Counted from the first letter of the stretch, positions 10,699 through 19,956 are shown. The stretch: 59,806 bases of DNA from Rickettsia conorii (GCA_020726135.1 DYTE01000001.1:1-59806); one strand, 5' to 3'. The notes: generated by a model from the letters alone, not told the origin. Program-made: numbers and translations.

Positions 10699-10752
10699 GC
10701 TGCATAATTTTAACGCTTCACAATTATAATTTATTATATTAATATATATGAG

Positions 10753-10793
10753 TATATCTAGACATTTTATACATAATTCAATGTCTAGATATA
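10753..10793 (+). terminator. perfect 14-bp stem-loop between carD and cydA
   Basis: TATATCTAGACATT at 10753-10766 is exactly complementary to AATGTCTAGATATA at 10780-10793, with a 13-base loop. A TATATTTTAATT run follows. It could be the carD terminator or a leader structure controlling cydAB, whose ATG is only 28 bp away. The absence of a clean U-tract leaves both readings open. Confidence 0.55.
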
Positions 10794-10821
10794 GATATAT
10801 TTTAATTCTATATAAATCAAC

Positions 10822-12156
10822 ATGACTTTTGATCCTATTATATTATCCAGAATACAATTTGCATTTGCTGTAAGTTTCCATATCATATTTCCATCTTTTA
10901 CTATAGGACTTGCTAGTATGCTTGCAATATTTGAAGCTATGTGGCTTAAGACTGGTTTAGATATTTATCATGAAATATATAAATTTTGGGTAAAAATATT
11001 TGCTATCACATTTGGCATGGGTGTAGTTTCTGGAGTAGCACTTTCATATCAATTTGGCACTAATTGGTCAGGTTTTTCATATAGAGCTGGAAATATATTA
11101 GGACCTCTTTTAAGCCTTGAAGTATTAACTGCTTTTTTCCTAGAATCCTCATTTTTAGGTATCATGTTATTTGGCGACGGGAAAGTTACAAAAAAGATGC
11201 ATTTTATTTCTACGCTCATAGTTGCAATTGGTACTATAATATCAGCATTTTGGATAATATCTGCCGTTAGCTGGATGCATACCCCCAGAGGTTATACAAT
11301 TATAGATAATATATTTATACCTATTAATTGGTATGAGATAATTTTTAATCCCTCATTTATTTATCGTTTTTCTCATATGATTATTGCAGCTTTCATTACT
11401 ACTGCTTTTGTAATTGCTGGCAGTGCCTCATATTATTTACTGCAAAATAAAGATAGAGACCATGCTAAAATTATGCTAAAAATTTCATTATTGATGATGT
11501 TAATTTTTACACCTATGCAATTATTTGTAGGAGATCTTCATGGTCTTAATAGTTTAAAACATCAACCATCAAAAGTTGCTGCTATTGAAGCCTTATGGAA
11601 TACAAAGCATGGAGCTGAATTAACATTATTTGCTATTCCTAATAAAGATTTAGAGATTAATGAATATAGCATTGCTATTCCAAAATTAGCGAGTTTAATA
11701 TTAACAAGAAGCTGGAATGGAAAAGTTCTAGGCCTAAAAGAATGGAAAAAAGAAGATAGACCTCCAATATTAATTGTGTTTTTATGTTTTAGAATAATGG
11801 TAGGAATAGGTATATTAATGCTAATAACAAGTTTTGTTGGATTATATTTATATATAAGACAAAAATTATTTAAAGCAAAATTATTTCAATATTGGTGCAT
11901 ATTAATGACGCCATCAGGTTTTGTAGCTATATTATCAGGTTGGTTTGTAACTGAAATAGGTAGGCAACCTTATATAATATATAATTTAATGAGAACAAAA
12001 GAGGCGGTTTCTCCTGTGCCACATGAATATATACTAACATCTTTAATATGTTTCATATTAGTATATTCAATAATATTTGGAGCTGGTCTATATTATATAT
12101 TAAATTTAATAAAGTCTGGCCCATCAAAAACTTATAAAAATATTACATATTCATGA
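10822..12156 (+). CDS. cydA: cytochrome bd ubiquinol oxidase subunit I
   Basis: CydA carries hemes b558, b595 and d in the inner membrane and oxidises quinol while reducing oxygen to water with high affinity. The N-terminus SRIQFAFAVSFH holds the conserved heme-ligand His (residue 20). GRQPYIIYNLMRT near residue 385 matches the conserved GRQPW..YG.(L/M)RT segment preceding the final helices. At 444 aa it is shorter than E. coli CydA (about 520), consistent with a short Q-loop of the CIO/bd-II-like type. It overlaps cydB by 4 bp (ATGA), so they are translationally coupled. No cydX-like micro-gene is visible after cydB. Together with nuoDE it indicates aerobic respiration, with bd oxidase as one terminal oxidase. 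Confidence 0.95.
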   Translation: MTFDPIILSRIQFAFAVSFHIIFPSFTIGLASMLAIFEAMWLKTGLDIYHEIYKFWVKIFAITFGMGVVSGVALSYQFGTNWSGFSYRAGNILGPLLSLEVLTAFFLESSFLGIMLFGDGKVTKKMHFISTLIVAIGTIISAFWIISAVSWMHTPRGYTIIDNIFIPINWYEIIFNPSFIYRFSHMIIAAFITTAFVIAGSASYYLLQNKDRDHAKIMLKISLLMMLIFTPMQLFVGDLHGLNSLKHQPSKVAAIEALWNTKHGAELTLFAIPNKDLEINEYSIAIPKLASLILTRSWNGKVLGLKEWKKEDRPPILIVFLCFRIMVGIGILMLITSFVGLYLYIRQKLFKAKLFQYWCILMTPSGFVAILSGWFVTEIGRQPYIIYNLMRTKEAVSPVPHEYILTSLICFILVYSIIFGAGLYYILNLIKSGPSKTYKNITYS

Positions 12157-13160
12157 TAGATTTTTCAAATTATATAAATTTACCTTTAACATGGTCTGTT
12201 ATAATTAGTTTTATAATTTTATTATACATATTGCTTGACGGTTTTGATTTAGGTATAGGAATTTTATTTCCATTTGCACCAAATGATAATGCGCGAGATG
12301 AAATGATGGCATCAATTGCTCCATTTTGGAATGGTAACGAAACATGGCTTGTGCTTGGTGGTGGAGCATTATTTGCGGCTTTTCCTCTAGCATACTCAAT
12401 ATTATGCCCAGCTTTTTATATACCATTAACATTAATGTTACTTGCTTTAATATTTAGAGGTATTGCATTTGAATTTAGATTAAAAGCTACTATTAATAGA
12501 AAAATATTATGGGATTATGCCTTTCATTTTGGATCAATTGTTGCAACAATTTGCCAAGGTTTAATATTAGGTTCTTTTGTACAAGGTGTTAGTGTAGAAA
12601 ATAATTTATTCGTAGGAAATTATTTTGATTTTTTAAACTCATTTTCAATTACTGTATCTATAGCTCTTATATTCAGTTATAGTGCATATGCATCTACTTG
12701 GCTTATTATGAAAACATGCAATGAACTACAAAATTGGGCAAAAGAAACATGTAAATATTTATTTATATATATAACATTTTTTGCATTTATTATACCTTTG
12801 TGGATTAAATTTATTGATCCCAATAAATTACATAATTTTGATTTTTATATAATATTTATTGGAATAATTACTATAATAACATTAATTTCTTTGTTCATCA
12901 CGATAAAAAAAGATTATGAAATAGCACCATTTTTTATTTGCTCATTATTTTTATCGTTAAATTTTATCACAATATTATTATATAGTTGGCCATTTATTGT
13001 ACCTTATACAATTAGCTTTGATGAAGCTGCTGCAATTTCACAATCCCTGTCATTAAATCTATTATTAGTGTTAATATTTTTTCCATTAATTATTAGCTAC
13101 ACTATCTATTCATATTATATTTTTAGAGGAAAATCTTGCAAAACAATCATGTATCATTAA
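12153..13160 (+). CDS. cydB: cytochrome bd ubiquinol oxidase subunit II
   Basis: CydB is the heme-poor membrane partner that stabilises CydA. The first helix ends LLDGFDLGIGIL (about 26-37), the family signature, followed by APFWNGNETWLVLGGGALFAAFP (about 56-78), both diagnostic for CydB. About eight or nine hydrophobic segments are visible, and 335 aa is the usual length. Its start overlaps the cydA stop in an ATGA junction. The gene ends 44 bp before the stop of a convergent coiled-coil gene. Confidence 0.95.
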   Translation: MIDFSNYINLPLTWSVIISFIILLYILLDGFDLGIGILFPFAPNDNARDEMMASIAPFWNGNETWLVLGGGALFAAFPLAYSILCPAFYIPLTLMLLALIFRGIAFEFRLKATINRKILWDYAFHFGSIVATICQGLILGSFVQGVSVENNLFVGNYFDFLNSFSITVSIALIFSYSAYASTWLIMKTCNELQNWAKETCKYLFIYITFFAFIIPLWIKFIDPNKLHNFDFYIIFIGIITIITLISLFITIKKDYEIAPFFICSLFLSLNFITILLYSWPFIVPYTISFDEAAAISQSLSLNLLLVLIFFPLIISYTIYSYYIFRGKSCKTIMYH

Positions 13161-13203
13161 ACTAATTATATCTAGCGTAAATAGAAATTCAAAATTAAAA
13201 TGA

Positions 13204-13869
13204 TTAATAGACTAATGCACCTTCTTCTTTTATTGCCACAATTTCTTTTTGATATTCAATAGAGCAATTATTATGCAAGTGATCTGAATCTTGTGGAGTA
13301 ATTGCTTCTAGCAATTTGCTAACCAGAGTTTTACCTATATGATATATTTTACTTAGTTTTTTCTTAGCAAAAACATTTGTTTGTTGTGTGACAAAATTAG
13401 AAGGAGAGCTTACTTTTGGCAAGGATGATATAATAGTTGATTTAGTTTCTAATGATTTTGCTTCTGGTAAAGTGTCGGCACTGAGATTATCTACAAATAG
13501 TAGCTCATCTTGTAATAATTTACAGCTAATTTCCGCATCTTTCAATAATTTTGATTTCTCTAAAGGAATGCCTATAATTAACTCATCTAGTTCGTGGTCC
13601 TTTTTCAATAATTCACACCTAGCTTTCATATTTTCCAATAATTTTGATTTATCTAAAGGAATATCTGTATTTAACTCATTTTGCAATAATTCACACTTAT
13701 CTTGCATATTTTTCAATAATTCTATACCAATATCATTTTTAAGATTTGCTAAATCCATCTGATTGTATATCTTAGTTATCATTATTTCAGTTCTAGCTTT
13801 CGCTTTTGTAATTATATCTGAATATGCTTTTGCGTTAATTTCGATACTAGGTTTTGTGCTTGTTTTCAT
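13204..13869 (-). CDS. hypothetical coiled-coil protein with Cys-Leu-Leu repeats, 221 aa
   Basis: I do not recognise this protein. Residues about 50-125 are made of three imperfect units of roughly 25-35 residues. Each contains a Cys-x-Leu-Leu core (KCELLQNEL, RCELLKKDH, SCKLLQDEL), and the first two end in a PL-(D/E)-KSKLL block. They probably form an amphipathic helical bundle or coiled coil with regularly placed cysteines. The C-terminal part is basic and hydrophobic (KKLSKIYHIGKTLVSKLLEAI) and could be a membrane- or partner-binding helix. There is no signal peptide. Codon use is slightly less AT-extreme than in neighbours. It precedes another coiled-coil gene on the same strand, so the two may form a lineage-specific pair. 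Rickettsial effectors are often of this type, but that is only a suggestion. Confidence 0.65.
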   Translation of the reverse strand: MKTSTKPSIEINAKAYSDIITKAKARTEIMITKIYNQMDLANLKNDIGIELLKNMQDKCELLQNELNTDIPLDKSKLLENMKARCELLKKDHELDELIIGIPLEKSKLLKDAEISCKLLQDELLFVDNLSADTLPEAKSLETKSTIISSLPKVSSPSNFVTQQTNVFAKKKLSKIYHIGKTLVSKLLEAITPQDSDHLHNNCSIEYQKEIVAIKEEGALVY

Positions 13870-14015
13870 ATCTATAATTATAATTAATTAATAAAATTTT
13901 AGAATTATACTTATATATGTATTTTCTTAAATACTATAACTATAAATTATATATTTTAATAACTAAATTATAATTACATATAATAATGAACATTATAGCC
14001 ACTAATTTTATAAAA

Positions 14016-14819
14016 TTAATAGCTATTGTCTTCAATTGTTTCAGCTAAAAGTGTTTTTTGCTTATCATTGACATCATTTTGTTGATAAAAAAAAAATCCT
14101 TCAGAATCATTATGTGGTGTTGAAGATAGTTGTGATTTTTCTTCATTTACGAATCTTTCTAAATTTACTTCACCCAAAAGAATATTCTCAATTCCAATTA
14201 TTTCAATCCAACGATTAAAATGCTGACTATCGCATATTTTTTTTATTATTTTAACTTTTTCATAACTTAATGCTTTTATTTCTTCAACAATTTTTACATC
14301 ATTAATATTAAATTTTTTTATTATTATATTAATATCATCGATATCATGTTTGGCATCGAAAATTTTTAATGACGTATTTAGATATTCCAATAGTGTTTCT
14401 AAAACGTATAACTTTTCTTGTACACTATTGAGCATATTATTTATGATCTTAGGAATAGCTAATATCACAAAACTTGCATTATTTATGTCAAAAGGACATT
14501 TAGTGAAACTGTTATTTTTATCAAAAGTAACTGATGTGAATATATTTTTGGAAGATATTTCGTTATATTCAGGTGAATTAATAAAATTTCCTTCATAGCA
14601 TTCAGATAAAACTATTGAATTCTTATGCATTATACAAAACTTCATTTCATAAATCAGACTTCTGAGCTTCACTAAGGCTTCTAGCCGAAATCGTTCCATT
14701 GGTGACACAAGTTTGAATAGGCCTTGTTTAGTGTTTATTAGCATTGAATGCATAGCATCTCTTTGTTTTTCGCAATTTATTAGTTCCTGTGGCTCAGTTT
14801 CTATTGCTATTGAATACAT
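14016..14819 (-). CDS. 3' part of a frameshifted coiled-coil gene (267 aa open frame)
   Basis: The open frame can start at MYSIAIETE, but that Met has only a weak purine stretch ahead of it. The same frame stays open for a further 340 bases upstream, without any start codon, to the A9 tract at 15163-15171. There it would join the 78-aa frame that has a proper start. The product is mostly helical, with charged coiled-coil segments and scattered Cys, and it ends in a polar tail (LAETIEDNSY). A second homopolymer, T10 on the coding strand (14087-14096), encodes the FFF of EGFFFYQQN. No family recognised. If the A9 tract is bridged, this is the C-terminal 58% of a 459-aa protein; otherwise it is probably an untranslated remnant. 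Confidence 0.5.
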   Translation of the reverse strand: MYSIAIETEPQELINCEKQRDAMHSMLINTKQGLFKLVSPMERFRLEALVKLRSLIYEMKFCIMHKNSIVLSECYEGNFINSPEYNEISSKNIFTSVTFDKNNSFTKCPFDINNASFVILAIPKIINNMLNSVQEKLYVLETLLEYLNTSLKIFDAKHDIDDINIIIKKFNINDVKIVEEIKALSYEKVKIIKKICDSQHFNRWIEIIGIENILLGEVNLERFVNEEKSQLSSTPHNDSEGFFFYQQNDVNDKQKTLLAETIEDNSY

Positions 14820-15157
14820 AGCGTCTATTTCTTCTCTGGAACTTTCTTCTTTTAATTTATGGCAAGCATCTATCTTTTTTAGCGCTACTAATACTTCATT
14901 CCATGTTTCTTTTAAGAGACTTTGTTGCTCAGTTTTTAGTTCGCTTTCTGCTTCTTTAGCAACTGTTAGTTCAATTTTGCAACATATTAATTTGGCTTGT
15001 ACAAATTTTACGTTCTCTTCAGACTTTAGCTCAAGCGTTCCTTTATGTTTTAGTTTAGTTTCTTTACGTTCTAGTTTCTTTTTCTTTTTATTTAGCGTGT
15101 TATTTAGTTTCTCTTCTTCTTGTTTTAGTTCAGATTGTATATTTTTTACACCATCTG

Positions 15158-15394
15158 TTAGATTTTTTTTTGTTCTATTTGTTGATTTATTAGAGCTTTT
15201 AAGTCATTTTTCTCGTCTGTTAGTGAACTTTTCTTAACTTCTAGTTCATTTATCTCTACTTTTAGTTTATTTATTTCTACTTTTAGTTTATTTCGTACTG
15301 CTTCTAGTTTATTTTGTGCTGCTTCTAATTCATTTCGTGCTGCTTCTAGTTTATTTTGTGCAACTTTTGCTGAGGTTTCTTGATTTTCTGGCAT
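15158..15394 (-). CDS. 5' part of a frameshifted coiled-coil gene (78 aa open frame)
   Basis: A good ribosome binding site (AGGAGATATA directly before the ATG, minus strand) supports this start. After MPENQETSAKVAQ the protein consists of consecutive seven-residue units (NKLEAAR, NELEAAQ, NKLEAVR, NKLKVEI, NKLKVEI, NELEVKK), a textbook heptad coiled coil encoded by 21-bp tandem repeats at about 15230-15360. The frame ends at a TAA immediately after an A9 run. Downstream codons in the +1-corrected frame keep the same Lys/Glu-rich coiled-coil character and lead into the 267-aa frame ending at 14016, so I regard both as one gene of 459 codons. Either it is expressed by slippage or it is a recent pseudogene. 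Confidence 0.55.
   Translation of the reverse strand: MPENQETSAKVAQNKLEAARNELEAAQNKLEAVRNKLKVEINKLKVEINELEVKKSSLTDEKNDLKALINQQIEQKKI
15163..15171 (-). other. A9 homopolymer breaking a coiled-coil gene (slippage site)
   Basis: On the minus strand nine consecutive A residues follow GAAC. With nine As the upstream frame ends at QQIEQKKI and a TAA; with ten As it reads on through LTDGVKNIQSEL into the downstream 267-aa frame without a stop. The net change needed is +1 base, by genetic phase variation, transcriptional slippage or a sequencing correction. Confidence 0.75.
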
Positions 15395-15615
15395 TATATC
15401 TCCTATATTTGCATGAATTTGTTATATTCATTTATAAAAAAGCAAAATTAATATTTACTATATTTAATAATTCCTTAACATTTTTTAAATATGCCATCAT
15501 AATATAGCATATTTTATAATTATCAAGCATTAATTTGATATATTAAAAAACACTAGAATAATTTTGCAATATTTGTTATAAGACTTATATATGCTAAATA
15601 AATATATATAAAATT

Positions 15616-16602
15616 ATGATTCAAATAACTGTACGCGAAGCATTGAGAAATGCGATGAGAGATGAGATGAAAAATGATCCAAATGTCTTTATTATAGGAG
15701 AAGAAGTTGGACAATATCAAGGTGCATATAAAGTCACACAATCACTTCTAGATGAATTTGGTCCTAAAAGAGTCATTGACACACCAATTACAGAGCATGC
15801 TTTTGCAGGTTTAGGTGTTGGCGCTGCCTTTGCAGGTCTTCGTCCAATAGTTGAATTTATGACCATGAATTTTGCAATGCAGGCGATTGACCATATAATT
15901 AATTCAGCAGCAAAAACACATTATATGTCTGGTGGACAAATTAATTGCCCCATAGTATTTCGAGGTCCAAATGGTGCTGCTAGCAGAGTTGCAGCGCAAC
16001 ATAGCCAAAATTATGCTGCATGGTATAGTCATATTCCAGGACTAAATGTAGTGGCACCTTATAGTGCAGAAGATCATTATGCTTTACTTCGCAGCTCTAT
16101 TCAAGATAATAATCCTGTAGTATTTCTTGAGAATGAAATTTTATATGGTCATAATTTTGATGTAGCAAAACATATCGAACCTGTTTCTATTGGCAAAGCA
16201 AAAATTCTGATGGAAGGAGATGACATAACTATTGTTGCTTTCTCTATTCAAGTAAAATTAGCATTGGATGCAGCCAATTTATTAAAAGAACAAAATATAA
16301 AAGCAGAAATTATAGATCTTAGAACATTAAGACCTTTAGATAGTGAAACTATTATTAAATCTGTAAAAAAAACTAATCGTTTGCTCATAATCGAAGAGGG
16401 CTGGTTTTTTGCTGGCATTGGTGCTACAATATCTTCAATTGTTATGCAAAAAGCTTTTGATTATTTAGATGCGCCAATTGCAATAGTCTCTGGCGAAGAC
16501 GTGCCTCTACCATATGCACCAAATCTTGAGGCTTTAAGTTTACCCAATGTTGAAAATATCGTGAAGAATGCTTTAGAAATATGTTATAGGACTCCTAAAT
16601 AA
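15616..16602 (+). CDS. pdhB: pyruvate dehydrogenase E1 component, beta subunit
   Basis: PdhB is the beta chain of the heterotetrameric E1 enzyme, which decarboxylates pyruvate with thiamine diphosphate and feeds acetyl units to the E2 lipoyl arms. The start [18 protein letters not shown], then [18 protein letters not shown] and [17 protein letters not shown] (about 53-69), are typical of alphaproteobacterial E1-beta. Its Glu in the ThDP pocket lies in the IGEEVG region. The transketolase C-terminal domain starts near residue 200 ([14 protein letters not shown]). Some alphaproteobacterial PdhB proteins carry an N-terminal lipoyl domain; this 328-aa protein does not. pdhA is not adjacent, so the complex genes are scattered. 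It is followed after 13 bp by nuoD and probably co-transcribed. Confidence 0.95.
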   Translation: MIQITVREALRNAMRDEMKNDPNVFIIGEEVGQYQGAYKVTQSLLDEFGPKRVIDTPITEHAFAGLGVGAAFAGLRPIVEFMTMNFAMQAIDHIINSAAKTHYMSGGQINCPIVFRGPNGAASRVAAQHSQNYAAWYSHIPGLNVVAPYSAEDHYALLRSSIQDNNPVVFLENEILYGHNFDVAKHIEPVSIGKAKILMEGDDITIVAFSIQVKLALDAANLLKEQNIKAEIIDLRTLRPLDSETIIKSVKKTNRLLIIEEGWFFAGIGATISSIVMQKAFDYLDAPIAIVSGEDVPLPYAPNLEALSLPNVENIVKNALEICYRTPK

Positions 16603-16615
16603 TAATATTAATATT

Positions 16616-17797
16616 GTGGAAGAAAAAAATAGTAAATTACTAACATTTAATATAGGGCCTCAACATCCTGCAACTCATGGAGTTTTAAGGTTAATTGCAA
16701 CGATGGATGGTGAGCTAATTAATAAACTTGATCCTCATATTGGGTTACTACATCGTGGTACTGAAAAACTTATTGAACATAAAACATATCTTCAAGCCGT
16801 ACCCTATTTTGATAGGCTAGATTATGTATCTCCAATGTGTCAAGAACATGCTTTCGCTCTAGCTGTTGAGACATTACTAAAATGCGAGGTTCCAAGAAGG
16901 GCTCAATTTATTAGAGTAATGTTTGCAGAACTTACTAGAATCTTAAATCATACACTAAATATAGCGACGCAAGCCCTTGATCTTGGTGCGACCACACCTA
17001 TGTTATGGTTATTTGAAGAACGTGAAAAAATAATGAATTTTTATGAACGCGTTTCTGGGGCTAGAATGCATGCAAATTATTTTCGTCCTGGAGGAGTTGC
17101 AGATGATTTACCTGATGATGGGCTAGTTGAAGATATTTGGTCTTTTACTGAAAATTTTCCTAAAATACTGGCTGATACTGAAACATTACTCACAAATAAT
17201 ATAATTTTTAAACAAAGACTAGTTGGAATAGGGATTATAAGTTCTAAAAATGCAATGGAATGGGGTTTCTCTGGACCAATGCTAAGAGGGTCTGGAATAG
17301 GATGGGATTTACGTAAATCGAATCCTTACGATATATATGATGAAATAGAATTTGATATAATAGTTGGAAAAAATGGAGATTGTTATGATAGATATTTGCT
17401 TAGAGTTGAAGAAATTTATCAATCACTCCGTATCATTCGTCAAACTATAGAGAAAATACCTCATGGTCATATTAAAGTTCAAGACCATAAAATTTCGCCT
17501 CCAAAGAAGGAAGATATACATCATTCAATGGAAAGTATGATACAATTTTTTAAGCTTTATAGTGAAGGATATGATGTACCATATGGTGAAACATATAAAT
17601 GCGTAGAAGCACCAAAAGGTGAATTTGGTGTATATTTATTTTCTGATGGTAGTAATAAACCATATAGATGTAAAATTAAAGCACCTGGTTTTGCACATTT
17701 ACAAGCATTAGATTTTTTGGCAAAAAATCATTCATTATCAGATTTAGTCGCTATTATCTCTAGCCTTGATATTATTTTTGGAGAAATAGATAGATAA
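16616..17797 (+). CDS. nuoD: NADH-quinone oxidoreductase subunit D
   Basis: NuoD is the 49-kDa-type subunit of complex I lining the quinone-binding cavity at the junction of peripheral and membrane arms. The sequence opens with [17 protein letters not shown] (about 10-26), the invariant family signature whose His residues approach quinone. [20 protein letters not shown] follows near 65-85, and the C-terminus ends [11 protein letters not shown], the standard NuoD tail. The start codon is GTG at 16616, and 393 aa is usual. nuoE follows after 2 bp, but nuoA-C and nuoF-N are absent nearby, fitting the fragmented nuo clusters of Rickettsiales. Confidence 0.97.
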   Translation: MEEKNSKLLTFNIGPQHPATHGVLRLIATMDGELINKLDPHIGLLHRGTEKLIEHKTYLQAVPYFDRLDYVSPMCQEHAFALAVETLLKCEVPRRAQFIRVMFAELTRILNHTLNIATQALDLGATTPMLWLFEEREKIMNFYERVSGARMHANYFRPGGVADDLPDDGLVEDIWSFTENFPKILADTETLLTNNIIFKQRLVGIGIISSKNAMEWGFSGPMLRGSGIGWDLRKSNPYDIYDEIEFDIIVGKNGDCYDRYLLRVEEIYQSLRIIRQTIEKIPHGHIKVQDHKISPPKKEDIHHSMESMIQFFKLYSEGYDVPYGETYKCVEAPKGEFGVYLFSDGSNKPYRCKIKAPGFAHLQALDFLAKNHSLSDLVAIISSLDIIFGEIDR

Positions 17798-17799
17798 AT

Positions 17800-18300
17800 A
17801 TGAAATGTAAAGAATTTTGCTTTAATGAAGAAAATTTAAAAGAAGCTAAAAAAATTATTAAAAAATATCCAGATGAAAAAGAACAAAGCGCAATATTAGG
17901 ATTACTTGATATAGCACAAAGGCAAAATGGCGGTCATTTAACTCAAAGTTCTATGGAATATGTGGCAAATTTTTTAAATATGAAAATTATAAAAATTTAT
18001 GAAATAGCTACTTTTTATAGTATGTTCAATCTAAATCCTATTGGCAAATATCATATTCAAATATGTACAAATATTTCATGTATGCTGCAAAATAGCTATG
18101 AATTATTAGATATTTTAGAAAAGAAATTAGAAATAAAATCAGGAGAAAAAAGTAAAGATTGTATGTTTAGCTTAAAAGAAACAGAATGTTTAGGAGCTTG
18201 CACAGAAGCTCCAGTAGCACAAATTAATGATGATTATTATTATGGCATCGATAAAATCATAGGATATATTAAATCGCTTCAAACATTAAAGCGAAAATGA
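17800..18300 (+). CDS. nuoE: NADH-quinone oxidoreductase subunit E
   Basis: NuoE is the 24-kDa thioredoxin-like subunit holding the off-pathway [2Fe-2S] cluster N1a beside NuoF in complex I. The four ligands are visible: CTNISC (about 88-93) and ECLGAC (about 129-134). The helical N-terminus including LTQSSMEYVANFLNM and EIATFYSMF matches the family, and 166 aa is normal. It starts 2 bp after nuoD, and its end overlaps the convergent ychF stop by 22 bp. Confidence 0.95.
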   Translation: MKCKEFCFNEENLKEAKKIIKKYPDEKEQSAILGLLDIAQRQNGGHLTQSSMEYVANFLNMKIIKIYEIATFYSMFNLNPIGKYHIQICTNISCMLQNSYELLDILEKKLEIKSGEKSKDCMFSLKETECLGACTEAPVAQINDDYYYGIDKIIGYIKSLQTLKRK

Positions 18301-19376
18301 ACAATATCACCATCTTGCATTTTATATTCTTTACCTTCTAGACGCATTTTACCAAATTCTTTTGCTTTAACTTCACCATTATATTTTATATAATCTTCAT
18401 AAGAAATAATTTCAGCCCTTATAAAACCTTTCTCAAAATCAGTATGTATTATACCTGCTGCTTCAGGAGCTGTAGAACCAGTTTCAAATGTCCAGGAATG
18501 AGCTTCTTTCGGGCCTATTGTGAAAAAGCTTTTCAAATCAAGTTGATTATACACTTCTCTTATAATTGTACTAAGTCCGGTCTCTGATAGACCTATTGAA
18601 TTTAAAAATTCATTTTTCTCGCATTCATTATCCAAAATTGCAATATCAGATTCAATTTTTGATGAAATTACAATATGTTTAGAATTTTCTTCTAAAGATT
18701 TTATTTCTATTAATTTTGTTAAATTATTACCAGTTACTGCATCTTGTTCTAGCACATTACATGCATAAATTACAGGTTTACTAGTTAATAATTGCAAATT
18801 ATGTAATGTTTTTTTATCATATTTTCCTAATAAAGCGCGCGCTGGAATATTTTTTGATAAATTCTCTCCTATATCTTTCAACATTTCCATTTGAAATAAT
18901 GCATCTTTGTCACCAGATTTTACTTTTTTCTCTAAACTAGAAATACGTTTTTGAACAGATTCAAGATCAGAGAGAATAAGTTCTGTTTCTATAATTTCCA
19001 TGTCATATATAGGATCAACTTTATTATGAACATGAACTATATCATCATTTTCAAAACAACGAATAACATGTAAAATTGCGTCAACTTCTCTAATATGAGA
19101 AAGAAATTTATTACCAAGCCCTTCACCTTGACTTGCTCCTTTTACTAATCCAGCAATATCAACAAATTCTATATATGAATGTATAAGCTTTGCAGAACCA
19201 GCAATAGAAGCTAATAGATTCAAACGCTTGTCTGGCACAGATACAATAGCATTATTTGGTTCGATAGTACAGAATGGGTAATTAGCAGCTTCTGCCGCTA
19301 TAGTTGCTGTTAATGCATTAAATAAAGTAGATTTACCAACATTTGGAAGACCCACAATTCCACATTTTAAAGCCAT
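18279..19376 (-). CDS. ychF: redox-regulated ATPase YchF (Obg family)
   Basis: YchF is an Obg-family P-loop protein that binds ATP in preference to GTP and associates with ribosomes; it is linked to stress responses. G1 is GLPNVGKS (about 8-15), and the G3 DxxG is in FVDIAGLVKGASQGEGLGNKFL (about 71-92). An alpha-helical insertion spans about 125-200, and a C-terminal TGS domain ends YKMQDGDIVHFRFNV. The atypical G4 position (YACNVLE instead of NKxD) is what shifts YchF towards ATP. pth lies 13 bp upstream on the same strand, the common bacterial pair pth-ychF, and rplY precedes pth, giving the operon rplY-pth-ychF. Confidence 0.96.
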   Translation of the reverse strand: MALKCGIVGLPNVGKSTLFNALTATIAAEAANYPFCTIEPNNAIVSVPDKRLNLLASIAGSAKLIHSYIEFVDIAGLVKGASQGEGLGNKFLSHIREVDAILHVIRCFENDDIVHVHNKVDPIYDMEIIETELILSDLESVQKRISSLEKKVKSGDKDALFQMEMLKDIGENLSKNIPARALLGKYDKKTLHNLQLLTSKPVIYACNVLEQDAVTGNNLTKLIEIKSLEENSKHIVISSKIESDIAILDNECEKNEFLNSIGLSETGLSTIIREVYNQLDLKSFFTIGPKEAHSWTFETGSTAPEAAGIIHTDFEKGFIRAEIISYEDYIKYNGEVKAKEFGKMRLEGKEYKMQDGDIVHFRFNV

Positions 19377-19389
19377 AATATTTTAGTTT

Positions 19390-19956
19390 TTATAATGAAG
19401 AGATATTTTTTTTAAATTCTTCTAATTTACCTGAAATAAGTAAATTAATATATTGAACAAGATAATCCATAGAATAATCTAATTTTTGTTTTTCATTTTT
19501 TTTAAATGCTTCAAGTACATAATCAGCTGGGTTTAAATTAGAATTAAGAGGCCTGTCAATACCAATTCTAATACGATGATACTCATTACCAACATGTGAA
19601 TCTATTGATTTTAGGCCATTATGACCGCCGCTACTACCACCAAATTTATATTTAACTTTTGCAAGTGGTAAATCTAAATCATCATGTATAATATATAAAT
19701 TTTTTATATTTATTTTATAATAAGAAATGATAGATGAAATAGACGAACCAGATAAATTCATATAAGTTAATGGTTTTACAAGAAATATTTTAAGTGACTC
19801 TATAGATATTTCAGCAATATCAGCTTTAAATTTATTTTTACTAGAAAATAGAGTTTTGTAACATTCTGCTATACGATCAATTGTCATAAATCCAACATTA
19901 TGACGAGTATTAGAATAATTACTACCGATATTACCAAGGCCTACTAATAGAATCAT
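19390..19956 (-). CDS. pth: peptidyl-tRNA hydrolase
   Basis: Pth releases tRNAs from prematurely dropped peptidyl-tRNA. Conserved features are LVGLGNIGSNYSNTRHNVGFM near the N-terminus, which includes the catalytic His of TRHNVG (about residue 19), the substrate-contact Asn in KPLTYMNLSG (about 61-70), HDDLDLP (about 91-97) and GGSSGGHNGLKSI with RIRIGIDRP (about 107-135). Length of 188 aa is standard. It sits 7 bp after rplY and 13 bp before ychF on the minus strand, the classic order. Confidence 0.97.
   Translation of the reverse strand: MILLVGLGNIGSNYSNTRHNVGFMTIDRIAECYKTLFSSKNKFKADIAEISIESLKIFLVKPLTYMNLSGSSISSIISYYKINIKNLYIIHDDLDLPLAKVKYKFGGSSGGHNGLKSIDSHVGNEYHRIRIGIDRPLNSNLNPADYVLEAFKKNEKQKLDYSMDYLVQYINLLISGKLEEFKKNISSL

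Noticed and set aside
13388-13762. Plus-strand Asn/Ser/Phe-rich 124-codon frame
   Set aside because: Antisense of the Cys-Leu-Leu repeat protein; its apparent repeats (such as FNNFDLSKG) simply mirror the repeats of the minus-strand gene.
14713-15237. Plus-strand 174-codon open frame rich in Ser and Phe
   Set aside because: It is the antisense shadow of the Lys/Glu-rich coiled-coil gene on the minus strand; poly-Ser/Phe composition is what antisense of AAA/GAA codons gives, and it has no ribosome binding site.
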